Assembly: GCA_019239425.1 (NCBI GenBank) | Contig: JAFAZX010000045.1 | Span: 124,001 to 188,000 of the forward strand | Source of the DNA: Acidobacteriota bacterium | GTDB taxonomy: Bacteria > Acidobacteriota > Blastocatellia > Pyrinomonadales > Pyrinomonadaceae | DNA: 64,000 bases | Direction: 5' to 3' | Part shown: positions 48,416 through 57,563 of the stretch, piece by piece | Layout of the letters: each line of letters opens with the position of its first letter | How positions within the stretch are numbered: position 1 is the stretch's first letter | Position numbers and translations under genes: made by a program | Notes under the pieces: model-generated | Database searches by the model: none | The model's input: the letters and a program-made list of their open reading frames with translations, nothing else | Told to the model about the DNA's origin: nothing

Positions 48416-49730
48416 CTCTGAACTCACTCCTCCCGCGGAAGACAAGATAATAGACGGGCAGTCCGAGCGCCACCACGACGAGCCCCGCGAACGCCTGAAG
48501 GGGGCTTCCCGCCGCGAGCAGGAACAGAAGCGCCGCGCTCAGGACTAGATAGACTACCGGCGTTAAGGGGTAGAGCGGCGTCATGTACGCGGCCGCCCCG
48601 CCGCGGCGGCGCAGCACGAACAGCCCGGCCACGCTCAAGGTGACGAAGAGCACGACGGCGAACATGAAGTACGAGATGATCTCGTCGAACGTCCCCCACA
48701 GCACGAGCAGCGAGGCCAGCGCCGCCTGCATGACGACGGCACGCGTGGGCGCGCCCGTGCGCGGGTTGAGCCTCGCCGCCGCGGGCAGGAACAGGCGGTC
48801 GCGCGCCATCGCGAAGTAGACGCGCGGCGCGGACATCGTGTAGGCGGCGAGGCTCCCGTAGACCGCGACGACCACGACGCACGTGAAGAAGAGCGCGCCC
48901 GCGCGGCCGAAGAGCGCCTCGCCCGCCTGCGCCGCGAACGCCTCGCCCGAGGTCACGCGCTCCGGCGCGACCAGGTAGACGAAGGCCGCGCTCGTCAGCA
49001 CGTAGACCGCGGTCACGGCCAGCACTCCGGCGACGAGCGCGAGCGGTAACGTCTTCTTCGGGTCTCGCACCTCGCCGCCGAGCTTGCTCAAATCCCACCA
49101 GCCGCCGAACGAGAAGAAGGCCGAGACGAACCCGCCCGCGAGCGCGCCGCCGAGCGCGGGCGAGCCGGCGCGTCTCTCGACGAAAGGCGCGAAGTGCGAC
49201 CAGTCTCCCAGGCCGCGGGCGAAGCCCCACGCGAGGATGAAGAGCAGCAGCGCGAGCTTCAACACCGTCAGCCAGCGCACGACCCAACCGCCGAGTTTCA
49301 CGCCGCCCGCGTTGACCGCCGCGACCGCGAGCACGGACGCCAGGGCCAGAGCCTTCACGCCCGCGGGCGGGAGCGCCGCCGCGTAGCCCACGTATGAGGC
49401 CGCGCCGACGGCGAGCGCCGCCGTCAGCCCCGGGTCCAGGACGAGGAAGACCATCCACCCGTAGAGGAACGCGAGCGGCCTCCCGTAAGCTTCGCGCAGG
49501 TAGACGTAGCCGCCGCCCGCCGCTGGGAAACGCGCCGCCAGCTCGCCGTAACAGAGCGCGCCCGACAGGGCCATCAGCCCCGACAGCAGCCACACCGACA
49601 GCACCAGCAGCGGCGACCCCAGAGACTTCGCCATCGCCGCGGGCGTCAGGAAGATGCCGACGCCCACGACCTCGCCGACCACGACCGCCGCCGCCGTCGC
49701 GAGTCCTATCTGCCGCTTCAGTTCAGCCAT
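48402..49730 (-). CDS. APC-superfamily amino acid permease
   Basis: 442 residues with about twelve transmembrane helices. The first helix carries VVVGEVVGVGIFLTP, the substrate-backbone motif (GxG) of the APC/LAT group; AYTMSAPRVYFAMARDRLF and later helices fit. It imports or exchanges amino acids; the specificity is not determined. The start was set at ATG 49730 (MAELKRQIG) because the frame upstream translates an inverted repeat (Met/His/Tyr-rich). It is followed by the selenoprotein gene with a 14-base overlap. Confidence 0.92.
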
Positions 49731-49737
49731 AAAGAAG

Positions 49738-49804
49738 TGATGAATGATGAGTGATGAATATGACCTCGTCATCATATTCATCATTCATCACTCATCATTC
49801 ATCA
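49738..49804. repeat. Inverted repeat, GATGAAT heptamer family (copy 2)
   Basis: Left arm 49738-49763 (26 nt: GATGAAT, GATGAGT, GATGAAT units) and right arm 49772-49804 (33 nt) pair along their length except for one extra 7-nt unit (GATGAAT) in the right arm. It fills the gap between the TonB receptor stop (6 nt away) and the permease start (7 nt away). Confidence 0.9.
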
Positions 49805-49810
49805 TTTGCC

Positions 49811-52800
49811 TCAGAACGTCACGCGCGCGGCGAACTGGAAGGCGCGGGGGCCGCCGGAGCCGAAGACGCCGCCGGCCGTCGTGACGGGGCGGCCGAAGGA
49901 GCCGGAGCGTAAGTAGCCGGCGCTCGCAGGGTCGTTGCTGTCGCGCGCGAGCACGTTCGAGAAGCCCGAGTAGTTGACGTTCGAGACGCCGAGCACGTTC
50001 GTCACGTTGAAGAGGTTGAAGACCTCCGCGATGGGCTCGACCGTCACGCCCTCGCCGAGCTTGAAGGGGCGCGAGACGCGCAGGTCGAACGAGTTGAACG
50101 AGTCGCTGAAGCGCGCGTCGTCCCTGACCAGGGGCAGGCGCTGCGTCGGGTCACTGATAGAAGCGTTGAGCCGCGCGAGGTACGCGTTCAGCTCCGCGCC
50201 CGTCCTGAAGAGGCGGCCGCCCGCGTTGCGCTGAAGTCCGGGCACGCGCGCCGAGCCGTCGGGCAGGAGGATGTCCATCGGCACGCCCGAGGCCACCGTC
50301 CAGAGCGGCGCGAGGCGCAGGCCCGCGGGCGCGTCGAAGACGCCCGCGAAGGCGAAGCGGTGGCGCTGGTCGTTCGGCGTGGGGCCGTATTCGAGCTGGA
50401 GGTTGTTCGGGTCGCTTGGCCCGTTCGAGAAAGGTATCTGGTCGTCGTTCGCGTAGTTGAAAGACTTCGAGAGCGTGTAGGAGGCGCGGAGGCGGAAGCG
50501 CGAGTGGCGCCCGTCGAAGCTGACGAGCAGGCCGTCATACTTCGTCTTCACGCTCGACTCGATGTTCTTGACGAGGTCGGGGCCGCCGACGACGGGGTTG
50601 AAGACCTGCCCCGTCGTGCGGCCGATGATGAAGTGCGTGCCGAAGTTGTGCAGGTAGTCCGCGCGCACGGCGAAGTAGGCGCCGAGCTGGCGCTGCACGC
50701 CGAGGTTGAACTGCTGGACGGTCGGGTTCTGGAGTCCGTTGTCGATGATGTTGATGCCGCCCGCGCCCGCGCCGGGCAGGGGGAAGCCGGCGAACGGGTT
50801 CGCGAGCGTCGGGGCGGGCGGCGGGAAACGGCCGCACGCGGGGTTGAAGAGGCACTCGGGCGCGATGAAGAAGACGTTGCCGGCCCGCACCTCGATGGGC
50901 AGCGCGCGGCCGTCGAGTCCGCGCTCCAACGACTGCACTTCGAGCGTCACGCGGTCGTAGTAGATGCCGTAGCCGCCGTGGACGGAAGTCGCCTGGTCTG
51001 CCGTCGACCAGTTGAAGCCGACGCGCGGCGCGAAGTTGTTCCGGTCGGCCCTGCGGTCTCCGCGCAGGAACGGCCGCACGAGCGGGTTGATGCCGTCGGG
51101 GTAGCGGCTGACGTTCTTCACGTCCGTGTCCAGCTCGTAGCGCAGGCCGAGGTTGAGCGTGAGCGTCGGCCGCACCTTCCAGTCGTCCTGCACGTAGGCG
51201 GCGAGGTGCGTATTGTCCGCGTCGGGAATCGTGAGCGGGCGCGCCGGGAAGGCGCTGCGGAGCGTGACGGCGAAGAGCAGGTCGTTGTCGTCCACGCGGC
51301 CGTCGCCGTTGCGGTCGAAGTCGGGGAAGTCTTCGATGAGTTCGACGCGACCCTGCCGGAAGACGCCGAGGTCGAAGTCGGCGAGCACGCGCTGCACCTC
51401 GCCGCCGAAGTTGAGCGTGTGGTTGCCGAGGTAGTGCGAGAAGTTGTCCGAGAACTGGAAGCGCTTCTGCTTCGTCGCCTGCGGCACGCGGAACGACGCG
51501 CCGTCCTGTATGGACGGGAAGGTGAGCTGCGGCCCCGTGGTGACGGGCGCGGTCGTGTTCGAGAAGGTGCTGTAGCTGAAGAGGAACTCGTTGAGGCTGT
51601 AGGGCGAGAGGATGTGCACGTAGTCGGCGACGAGCGAGTGCGTGCGGTTGCGGCTCGACTGCCGCTGTGAGGCCGAGCCGATGGAGCGGACGAGCGTGCT
51701 GGCCGAGACGTCCTCCTCGCGCTGGACGGAGTAGCGCAGCTTGAGGCTGTCGCGGTCGGTCGGCACCCAGTCGAAGCGGTCGGTCGAGAGCAGGTCGTCG
51801 AGCGGGGCGTCGGCGAACGAGCGCGTGATGGTGCGGCGGGCCGTGTCGCGCGCGCCGACGAGCACCGCGCCGTCCTGGTTGCGGTATTCGAGCGAGCCGA
51901 AGAACCACGCGTGGTCTCTCTTCACCGGGCCGCCGAGCGTGAACGAATACTGCTCGCGGTCGAAGGGCGGGTCGTCGCCCAGCGCGCGGTCGAAGGTGGC
52001 GGGCAGACCTTGAAAGAGGCTCCCGCGGAAGAAGGCCGCGGCCGAGCCGTGCAGCGCGTTCGTCCCGCTCTTGGTCGCGATGTTGACGAGGCCGGAGCCG
52101 GTGCGGCCCGTGCGCGCGTCGAAGCGGTTGGTCGCGATCTGGAACTCCTGCACGGCGTCCTGCGAGACGTTCTGCACGGCGCCGCCGACCACGTCGTCGT
52201 TCGTGTCGGCGCCGTCCACGGTGACGCTGCCGCCGCGGCCGAACTGCCCGGCCGAGGAGATGACGACCGTGTTCGTCTTCGTCGGGTCGAAGTTCGGCGC
52301 GGGCGCGTTGCCGGGCGTGAGCAGTGCGAGTTCGAGGAAGTTGCGGCCGTTGAGAGGGAGGTTCTCGATCTCGCGCTCGGTGATGACGCGGTCGACCTTC
52401 GAGGTCTCCGTGTCGATGGGCGGGGTGAGGTCTACGCCGCAGTCGACGCAGACGATCTCGGTCTTGACCGACAACTGGAGCGTCAGGTCGAGCGCCACGC
52501 TCTGCCCGACCCGCAACGTCGCGCCCTTCTTCAAAACGTCGAAGCCCTGCGCCTCGGCCTGCACCTCGTAGTCGCCGGGCGCGAGGCCGGTGAACGCGTA
52601 GACGCCGTTCTCGTTAGTGGACGTCTGTCGCGCGGCGCCGGTGGCGAGGTTGGTCGCGCGGACGCTGACGCCGGGGACGACCGCGCCCTGGGGGTCGGTG
52701 ACGACGCCGCGCAGGGTCGCCGAAGCGGACTGCTGCCGCGCCGCGGCCGGGTGTGCGAAGAGCACGAGCGCCGCGCAGAGGGCCGCGGCCGCCCGCAGTG

Positions 52801-52813
52801 TCTTTCTTCTCAT
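49811..52813 (-). CDS. TonB-dependent receptor with carboxypeptidase-regulatory domain (Oar-like)
   Basis: 1000 residues with a signal peptide (about 1-26). A CarboxypepD_reg domain (about 30-115: ATLRGVVTDPQGAVVPGVSV, TNENGVYAFTGLAPGDYEVQ) precedes the plug (about 135-250: ITEREIENLPLNGRNFLELALLTPG, SVTVDGADTNDDVVGG) and a 22-stranded outer-membrane barrel ending in the expected aromatic residue (RAFQFAARVTF). The cysteine pair CVDCG near 125 is unusual. Such receptors take up large substrates or oligosaccharides. ATG 52813 starts the signal peptide; an ATG 27 codons upstream is less likely. There is no strong ribosome-binding site. Confidence 0.92.
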   Translation of the reverse strand: MRRKTLRAAAALCAALVLFAHPAAARQQSASATLRGVVTDPQGAVVPGVSVRATNLATGAARQTSTNENGVYAFTGLAPGDYEVQAEAQGFDVLKKGATLRVGQSVALDLTLQLSVKTEIVCVDCGVDLTPPIDTETSKVDRVITEREIENLPLNGRNFLELALLTPGNAPAPNFDPTKTNTVVISSAGQFGRGGSVTVDGADTNDDVVGGAVQNVSQDAVQEFQIATNRFDARTGRTGSGLVNIATKSGTNALHGSAAAFFRGSLFQGLPATFDRALGDDPPFDREQYSFTLGGPVKRDHAWFFGSLEYRNQDGAVLVGARDTARRTITRSFADAPLDDLLSTDRFDWVPTDRDSLKLRYSVQREEDVSASTLVRSIGSASQRQSSRNRTHSLVADYVHILSPYSLNEFLFSYSTFSNTTAPVTTGPQLTFPSIQDGASFRVPQATKQKRFQFSDNFSHYLGNHTLNFGGEVQRVLADFDLGVFRQGRVELIEDFPDFDRNGDGRVDDNDLLFAVTLRSAFPARPLTIPDADNTHLAAYVQDDWKVRPTLTLNLGLRYELDTDVKNVSRYPDGINPLVRPFLRGDRRADRNNFAPRVGFNWSTADQATSVHGGYGIYYDRVTLEVQSLERGLDGRALPIEVRAGNVFFIAPECLFNPACGRFPPPAPTLANPFAGFPLPGAGAGGINIIDNGLQNPTVQQFNLGVQRQLGAYFAVRADYLHNFGTHFIIGRTTGQVFNPVVGGPDLVKNIESSVKTKYDGLLVSFDGRHSRFRLRASYTLSKSFNYANDDQIPFSNGPSDPNNLQLEYGPTPNDQRHRFAFAGVFDAPAGLRLAPLWTVASGVPMDILLPDGSARVPGLQRNAGGRLFRTGAELNAYLARLNASISDPTQRLPLVRDDARFSDSFNSFDLRVSRPFKLGEGVTVEPIAEVFNLFNVTNVLGVSNVNYSGFSNVLARDSNDPASAGYLRSGSFGRPVTTAGGVFGSGGPRAFQFAARVTF

Positions 52814-53010
52814 GGGGGTTTCGCCTGTTCTCGGGACGAAAAGCGTGGTGGAGCGTGACCGCCTATTACTTACACAACTCCGATGCCCTGTCATGGGCGC
52901 AAGGTTGGAGGCGCGAGCCAGCCTTTAGTTTGAGCAAAGAAGTAGGCAGTAGGCAGTTGAAGGCAAGAAGTCTTCAACTGCCATCTGCCTACTGCCTACT
53001 TCATTTAGTT
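52814..53010. other. TonB receptor leader region with inverted repeat
   Basis: It contains the AGTAGGC-family inverted repeat (52939-53002) and, toward the receptor, a stretch with no clear promoter hexamers. The receptor gene is probably read from its own promoter here or from the upstream gene. Confidence 0.35.
52939..53002. repeat. Inverted repeat, AGTAGGC heptamer family (copy 1)
   Basis: Left arm 52939-52962 (24 nt) and right arm 52972-53002 (31 nt). They pair perfectly except for one extra 7-nt unit (ATGGCAG on the pairing strand) in the right arm. It lies 8 bases after the stop of the minus-strand gene at 53011. Confidence 0.9.
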
Positions 53011-53535
53011 CTAATCCGTCACGCGGTATTCGAGGAGGAAGCGGCCGATCTGGATGTTGGCGCGGCCGCCCGCGGGCGGGTTGACGAGGAGCGAGCGGAC
53101 GCCCGTGCCCTTGCGCGTGCTGCGGCGCGCCTCGGCGTCGCCGACGTGTTCGCCCGTCGCGGCGCGGTAGAAGCTGACGCGGATCGTGTCGTCCGACGCG
53201 CGCGTGTAGCCGAAGACGTACTCCCCGGCCGGCAGCTCCAAGTCGCCCACGCGCAGAGGCACCTGCGTCAGAAAGAAGTGGGAGTACTTGCCCTCGGCCG
53301 AGTAGCCGGCCGTAATCATCACGACGCCCGCGATGAAGCGCCCGCGCCCGTCCACGACGCCCGAGGCGGTGCGCGCCTCGGTCTCGATGTTCTCCTTGAC
53401 GACCGGCGCGCGCGCGGGGATGACGCGGCGCAGCTCGTCGGGCGTGGCCGCCCTCCAGCGCGCGGGCGCGGCCGCCGCCGAGACGGCCGCGAGGGTTAAA
53501 GCCGCGACGGCGGCTAAGAGTTTCGCGTTCCTCAT
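53011..53535 (-). CDS. Secreted hypothetical protein
   Basis: 174 residues with a signal peptide (about 1-22). The mature part is beta-rich (KYSHFFLTQVPLRVGDLELPAGEYVFGYTRASDDTIRV in overlapping strands) and matches no family I can name, although the LPAGEYVFGY motif recurs in Acidobacteriota secreted proteins as far as I recall. ATG 53535 with GGAGGAGCCGA directly upstream fixes the start. It is divergent from the propeller kinase gene by about 95 bases and is probably co-transcribed with the TonB receptor gene through the inverted repeat. Confidence 0.72.
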   Translation of the reverse strand: MRNAKLLAAVAALTLAAVSAAAAPARWRAATPDELRRVIPARAPVVKENIETEARTASGVVDGRGRFIAGVVMITAGYSAEGKYSHFFLTQVPLRVGDLELPAGEYVFGYTRASDDTIRVSFYRAATGEHVGDAEARRSTRKGTGVRSLLVNPPAGGRANIQIGRFLLEYRVTD

Positions 53536-53629
53536 TCGGCTCCTCCGATGAATGCCCGCGGGACTCATCTTCCGTTATAATCCGGCGCAAAGTCCGAAGA
53601 GCGAATATAGTCCGAGCCCTTCGTCAACG

Positions 53630-56611
53630 ATGCGCCTAAAGTCCCGCCGCGCCAAGTGTAGCGCACTCCCACTCAAGTTGCTCATCCCGGCGCTGCTCAT
53701 CTGCGCGGGGGCCGCGGGCGGGCTCGACCCGGAGCGCCGCGGCGAGGAGTTCGCGCGCCGCGCGTGGCAGACCGACAGCGGGCTGCCGCAGAACACCGTC
53801 CACTCCATCACGCAGACCGCCGACGGCTACGTCTGGGTCGCGACCGAAGAGGGCCTCGCGCGCTTCGACGGACTCATCTTCAAAATCTTCGACCGGCAGA
53901 ACACGCCCGCGCTCAAGAGCAACGACGTGCGCGCGCTGCTCGCCGCGGGGCACGCGGGCGACCTCTGGGTCTGCACGTCGGCCGGCGTCGCGCGCCTCGC
54001 GGACGGCGAGTGGCGGACGTTCACGACCGCCGACGGCCTCGCGAGTGACGACGTGGCCGCGGCTTACGAAGACCGCGCGGGCACCGTCTGGTTCGCGACC
54101 TCCGCGGGGTTGAGCCGCTACGCCGACGGAAGGTTCACGAACTTCACGAAGAAGGACGGGCTCGAAGGCGGCGGCGTCCTCGCCGTCGCGGAGGACGCGG
54201 AGGGGAACATCTGGGCCGGCACGGACGAGGGGCTTTCGCGCTTCCGCGAAGGCGTCTTCAACACGGAGACGACGGGCGACGGCTCGGCGCGCGCGGTCAC
54301 GGCCATCGCGCGCGCGGACGACGGGACGCTGTGGCTCGGCTCGCCCTCCGGCCTCTCCTGCCTGCACCGCGACGGCCGCGTCCAGACCTTCACCAGCGCC
54401 GACGGCCTGCCCAACGAACGCATCACGTCTTTGCGCGCGGGCTCGGGCGGAAGCCTCTGGGTCGGCACGGCCGCGGGGCTGGCGCGCTGGCGCGGCGGGC
54501 GCTTCGAGACCTTCAAGGGCGAAGACGACGGACTCGCCGGCGGCATCATCCTCTCCATCTTCGAGGACGCCGAAGGGAGCCTCTGGGTCGGCACCGAGTC
54601 CGAGGGGTTGACGCAGCTCAAGGACAGGAAGTTCACGACCTACACGACGCGCGAGGGCTTGCCGAGCGACCTCGTCAAATCAATTTACGAAGACCGGCAG
54701 GGCGGCGTGTGGGTCGGAACCTACGGCGGCGGTTTGAGTCTCCTGAAGGACGGGCGCTTCAAGACCTACACGACCGACGACGGCCTCGCGAGCAACATCG
54801 TGCTCTCGCTCGCCGAGGGCGCGGACGGCGCGCTGTGGGCCGGCACGCCCGACGGACTTTCGCGCCTGCGCGACGGGAAGTTCACGACCTACACTTCGGC
54901 CGAAGGTCTGCCGAACGACTTCGTCCGCTCCATCTACGCAGACCGCGCGGGCGCGCTCTGGGTGGGCACGCGCGGCGGGCTGGCGCGCATGAAGGACGAA
55001 GGGTTCGAAATCTTCACGACCGAGCAGGGCCTGCCCGACGACTTCGTCGGCACCATCTACGAAGACCCGAAGGGCGTGCTCTGGGTCGGCACGCTCGGCG
55101 GCCTGAGCCGCTTCGAGGCGGGGCGCTTCAAGACCTACACGACGCGCGACGGCCTTTCGGATAACGTCGTCATCTCCATCCACGGCGACGCCGAGGGGCG
55201 CCTCTGGATCGGCACCAACGGCGGCGGGCTGAACCTTTTCAAGGACGGCCGCTTCAACTCCTTCACGACGCGCGACGGGCTGCCGAACGACACCATCTAC
55301 CGCGTGCTCGAAGACGGGCACGGCCGGCTTTGGATGAGCTGCAACAAGGGCGTGTTCCGCCTCGACAAGTCGGAGCTGGAGGAGTTCGCCGCGGGGCGGA
55401 CGCGCGCGCTCAACCCCGTCGTCTACGGCACGGCCGACGGCATGGGCACGCGCGAGTGCAGCGGCGGCGGCCACCCTTCGGCCTGGCGCGACCACGCGGG
55501 CCGCCTGTGGTTCTCGACCATCAAGGGCGTCGCCACCATCGACCCCGAGCACATGCCGACGAACACGACGCCGCCCCCCGCCGTCGTCGAACAGGTGAAG
55601 GTCGACGGCGAGACGGTCGCGGCTTCGCCCGATTTGAAACTGCCGCCCGGCCGGAGCCGCTTCGAGTTCTACTACGCGGGCCTGAGCTTCGTCGCGCCGG
55701 AGAAGGTGCGCTACCGCTACAAGCTCGAAGGGTTCGACCGGGACTGGGTCGAGGGCGGCGACCGGCGCGTGGCCTACTACACGAACCTCGGGCCGGGCGA
55801 CTACCGCTTTCTGGTCGTCGCCTGCAACAACGACGGCGTCTGGTCGAGCCAAGCCGCCACGTTCGGCTTCCAACTGAGGCCGCACTTCTACCGCACCTAC
55901 TGGTTCTACGCGCTGGTGCTCCTGGGCGCGGGACTCGTCGGCTGGCAGCTCTACGCGCTGCGCCTGCGGCAGGTGCGCGAGCGCTACGGCGTCGTCTTAC
56001 AGGAGCGCAACCGCATCGCGCGCGAGATACACGACAACCTCGCGCAGGAGATACTCGGCATCTCCGTCCAGCTTGAGATCGTCGCGCGCACGATGGCGAG
56101 CGCGCCCGAGGTCGCGCGCAAGCACCTCGACCGCGCGCGCGGGCTCGTCCGCAGCAGCGTCGCGGAGGCGCGCAGGTACGTGTGGGATTTAAGGTCGCAG
56201 TCTCTGGACGAGCGCGACCTGCCGGCGGCGCTCGCCGAGATGACGCGACGCCTGACGGCCGAGAGCGGCGTGCAGACGCAGTTCTCGGTCGGCGGCACGT
56301 TCCGCCCGCTCGCGCCGCAGGTCGAGAACAACCTCCTGCGCATCGGGCAGGAGGCGGTCGGCAACGCCGTCCGCCACGCGCAGGCGAAGAACGTCTCCGT
56401 CAGTCTCGACTTCGGCGCGCGCGAGGTGCGCTTGGAAGTCAAAGACGACGGGCGCGGCTTCGACGCCGACGCCGACGACGGGGGCCGCGGCGGGCACTTC
56501 GGACTCGTCGGCATGCGCGAGCGCGCCGAGCAGATGGGCGGCACAACGTCCGTCAGCAGCACGCCCGGCGCGGGCACGGAGGTCGTCGTGCGCGTGCCTA
56601 TTGAGGCCTGA
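53630..56611 (+). CDS. Propeller-type sensor histidine kinase (Reg_prop, Y_Y_Y, HisKA_3)
   Basis: 993 residues. A signal/anchor (about 15-32) is followed by about 14 repeats of the two-component propeller type (DGYVWVATEEGLARFDG, GSLWVGTAAGLARWRGG and so on, about 75-620), forming two seven-bladed beta-propellers. A Y_Y_Y domain (about 660-740) precedes one transmembrane helix (about 750-772). The kinase core is HisKA_3 (RIAREIHDNLAQEILG, phospho-His) with a NarL-type HATPase (HFGLVGMRERAEQMGG). The gene is closely followed by its probable partner, the LuxR-type regulator. The start was placed at ATG 53630, 78 bases downstream of an earlier in-frame ATG, to match the signal peptide. Confidence 0.92.
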   Translation: MRLKSRRAKCSALPLKLLIPALLICAGAAGGLDPERRGEEFARRAWQTDSGLPQNTVHSITQTADGYVWVATEEGLARFDGLIFKIFDRQNTPALKSNDVRALLAAGHAGDLWVCTSAGVARLADGEWRTFTTADGLASDDVAAAYEDRAGTVWFATSAGLSRYADGRFTNFTKKDGLEGGGVLAVAEDAEGNIWAGTDEGLSRFREGVFNTETTGDGSARAVTAIARADDGTLWLGSPSGLSCLHRDGRVQTFTSADGLPNERITSLRAGSGGSLWVGTAAGLARWRGGRFETFKGEDDGLAGGIILSIFEDAEGSLWVGTESEGLTQLKDRKFTTYTTREGLPSDLVKSIYEDRQGGVWVGTYGGGLSLLKDGRFKTYTTDDGLASNIVLSLAEGADGALWAGTPDGLSRLRDGKFTTYTSAEGLPNDFVRSIYADRAGALWVGTRGGLARMKDEGFEIFTTEQGLPDDFVGTIYEDPKGVLWVGTLGGLSRFEAGRFKTYTTRDGLSDNVVISIHGDAEGRLWIGTNGGGLNLFKDGRFNSFTTRDGLPNDTIYRVLEDGHGRLWMSCNKGVFRLDKSELEEFAAGRTRALNPVVYGTADGMGTRECSGGGHPSAWRDHAGRLWFSTIKGVATIDPEHMPTNTTPPPAVVEQVKVDGETVAASPDLKLPPGRSRFEFYYAGLSFVAPEKVRYRYKLEGFDRDWVEGGDRRVAYYTNLGPGDYRFLVVACNNDGVWSSQAATFGFQLRPHFYRTYWFYALVLLGAGLVGWQLYALRLRQVRERYGVVLQERNRIAREIHDNLAQEILGISVQLEIVARTMASAPEVARKHLDRARGLVRSSVAEARRYVWDLRSQSLDERDLPAALAEMTRRLTAESGVQTQFSVGGTFRPLAPQVENNLLRIGQEAVGNAVRHAQAKNVSVSLDFGAREVRLEVKDDGRGFDADADDGGRGGHFGLVGMRERAEQMGGTTSVSSTPGAGTEVVVRVPIEA

Positions 56612-56630
56612 GCGTATAATCTATCCCGCG

Positions 56631-57281
56631 ATGAGCAACGAGAAGATACGCATAGTCGTGGTGGACGACCAGGCGGTGGTGCGGCAGGGCTTCGTCGCGC
56701 TCATCAACACCGTCCCCGACATGGAGGTCATCGCCGAGGGCACGGACGGCAGGCAGGCGGTCGAGCTTTACCGCAAGCTCAGACCCGACGTGCTGCTCAC
56801 AGACCTGCGCATGCCTTCGATGTCCGGCGTCGAGGCCATCGCCGCCATCCGGCGCGAGTTCCCCGGCGCGCGCGTCATCGTGCTGACGACCTTCGACGGC
56901 GACGAGGACATCTACCGCTCCCTGCAGGCCGGCGCGCAGGGGTATCTCCTCAAGGACATGTTCTTCGAGGAACTGGAAAGCGCCATCCGCACCGTCCACG
57001 CGGGCGGCCGGCGCATCCCGGGCGTGGTGGCCGAGCGTTTGGCGGAGCGCGTCGGCGGGTCGGACTTAACGGGGCGCGAGTTGGAAGTCCTCGGGCAGAT
57101 AGTCGGGGGCCGAAGCAACAAGGAGATCGCCGCCGCGCTCGACATCAGCGAGGCCACCGTCAAGAGCCACGTCAACAACATCCTCAGCAAGCTCGGCGTG
57201 GCCGACCGCACGCAGGCCGCGACGACGGCCATCCGGCGCGGCCTCGTCCGCCTCCCCGACGACCCGCGCGGCTCCAACTAA
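56631..57281 (+). CDS. NarL/LuxR-type response regulator
   Basis: 216 residues. The REC domain (about 5-120) has the acidic pocket in VVDDQAV and phospho-Asp in VLLTDLRMPSM, and the switch residues TTF and K (LLKDM). The LuxR helix-turn-helix (about 145-205) has LTGRELEVLGQI, SNKEIAAALDISEATVKSHVNNILSKLGV. It starts 19 bases after the kinase stop and is the likely partner of the propeller kinase. A TATAAT hexamer (56615-56620) lies in the spacer but has no good -35. Confidence 0.95.
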   Translation: MSNEKIRIVVVDDQAVVRQGFVALINTVPDMEVIAEGTDGRQAVELYRKLRPDVLLTDLRMPSMSGVEAIAAIRREFPGARVIVLTTFDGDEDIYRSLQAGAQGYLLKDMFFEELESAIRTVHAGGRRIPGVVAERLAERVGGSDLTGRELEVLGQIVGGRSNKEIAAALDISEATVKSHVNNILSKLGVADRTQAATTAIRRGLVRLPDDPRGSN

Positions 57282-57563
57282 AGTTGGAGACATCGCACCA
57301 TCTTCATTCCGATGACACGCCGAGGGGCCGTCTGGTACTTTTAAGTCCCCTGAATTGATACCCAGCCTGGGGCGCGAGTGAGCCGGCGGCCATCCCGCCA
57401 CGACCTGTTGCTGACCGACCTAACAACGGCAACCGGCCCACCAAGACCAAGCGCCCCGGCTGGGCTTCCCTTTTTAGGGCCACACTCCCGCAGGGAAACG
57501 CCGCCGCCCGCCCGTTCATCAAATTCCCGTCTGATTCCCGTATTTAAGGAGACTCTTACTCTC
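57282..57563 (+). promoter_or_regulatory. Leader region of htrA with structured elements
   Basis: A 282-nt gap. An interrupted inverted repeat (CCCAGCCTGGGGCGC at 57361-57375 with GCGCCCCGGCTGGG at 57451-57464, one bulge) and a small CCC-TTTTTA-GGG hairpin (57468-57479 area) would fold the RNA leader. A SigE-like TCTGA (57531) has no matching -35. No known thermometer motif is recognised. The ATG of htrA follows AAGGAG by about 13 bases. Confidence 0.35.

Noticed and set aside
49731-49784. Met/His/Tyr-rich N-terminal extension of the APC permease
   Set aside because: It translates the GATGAAT inverted repeat; the family start MAELKRQIG is at 49730.
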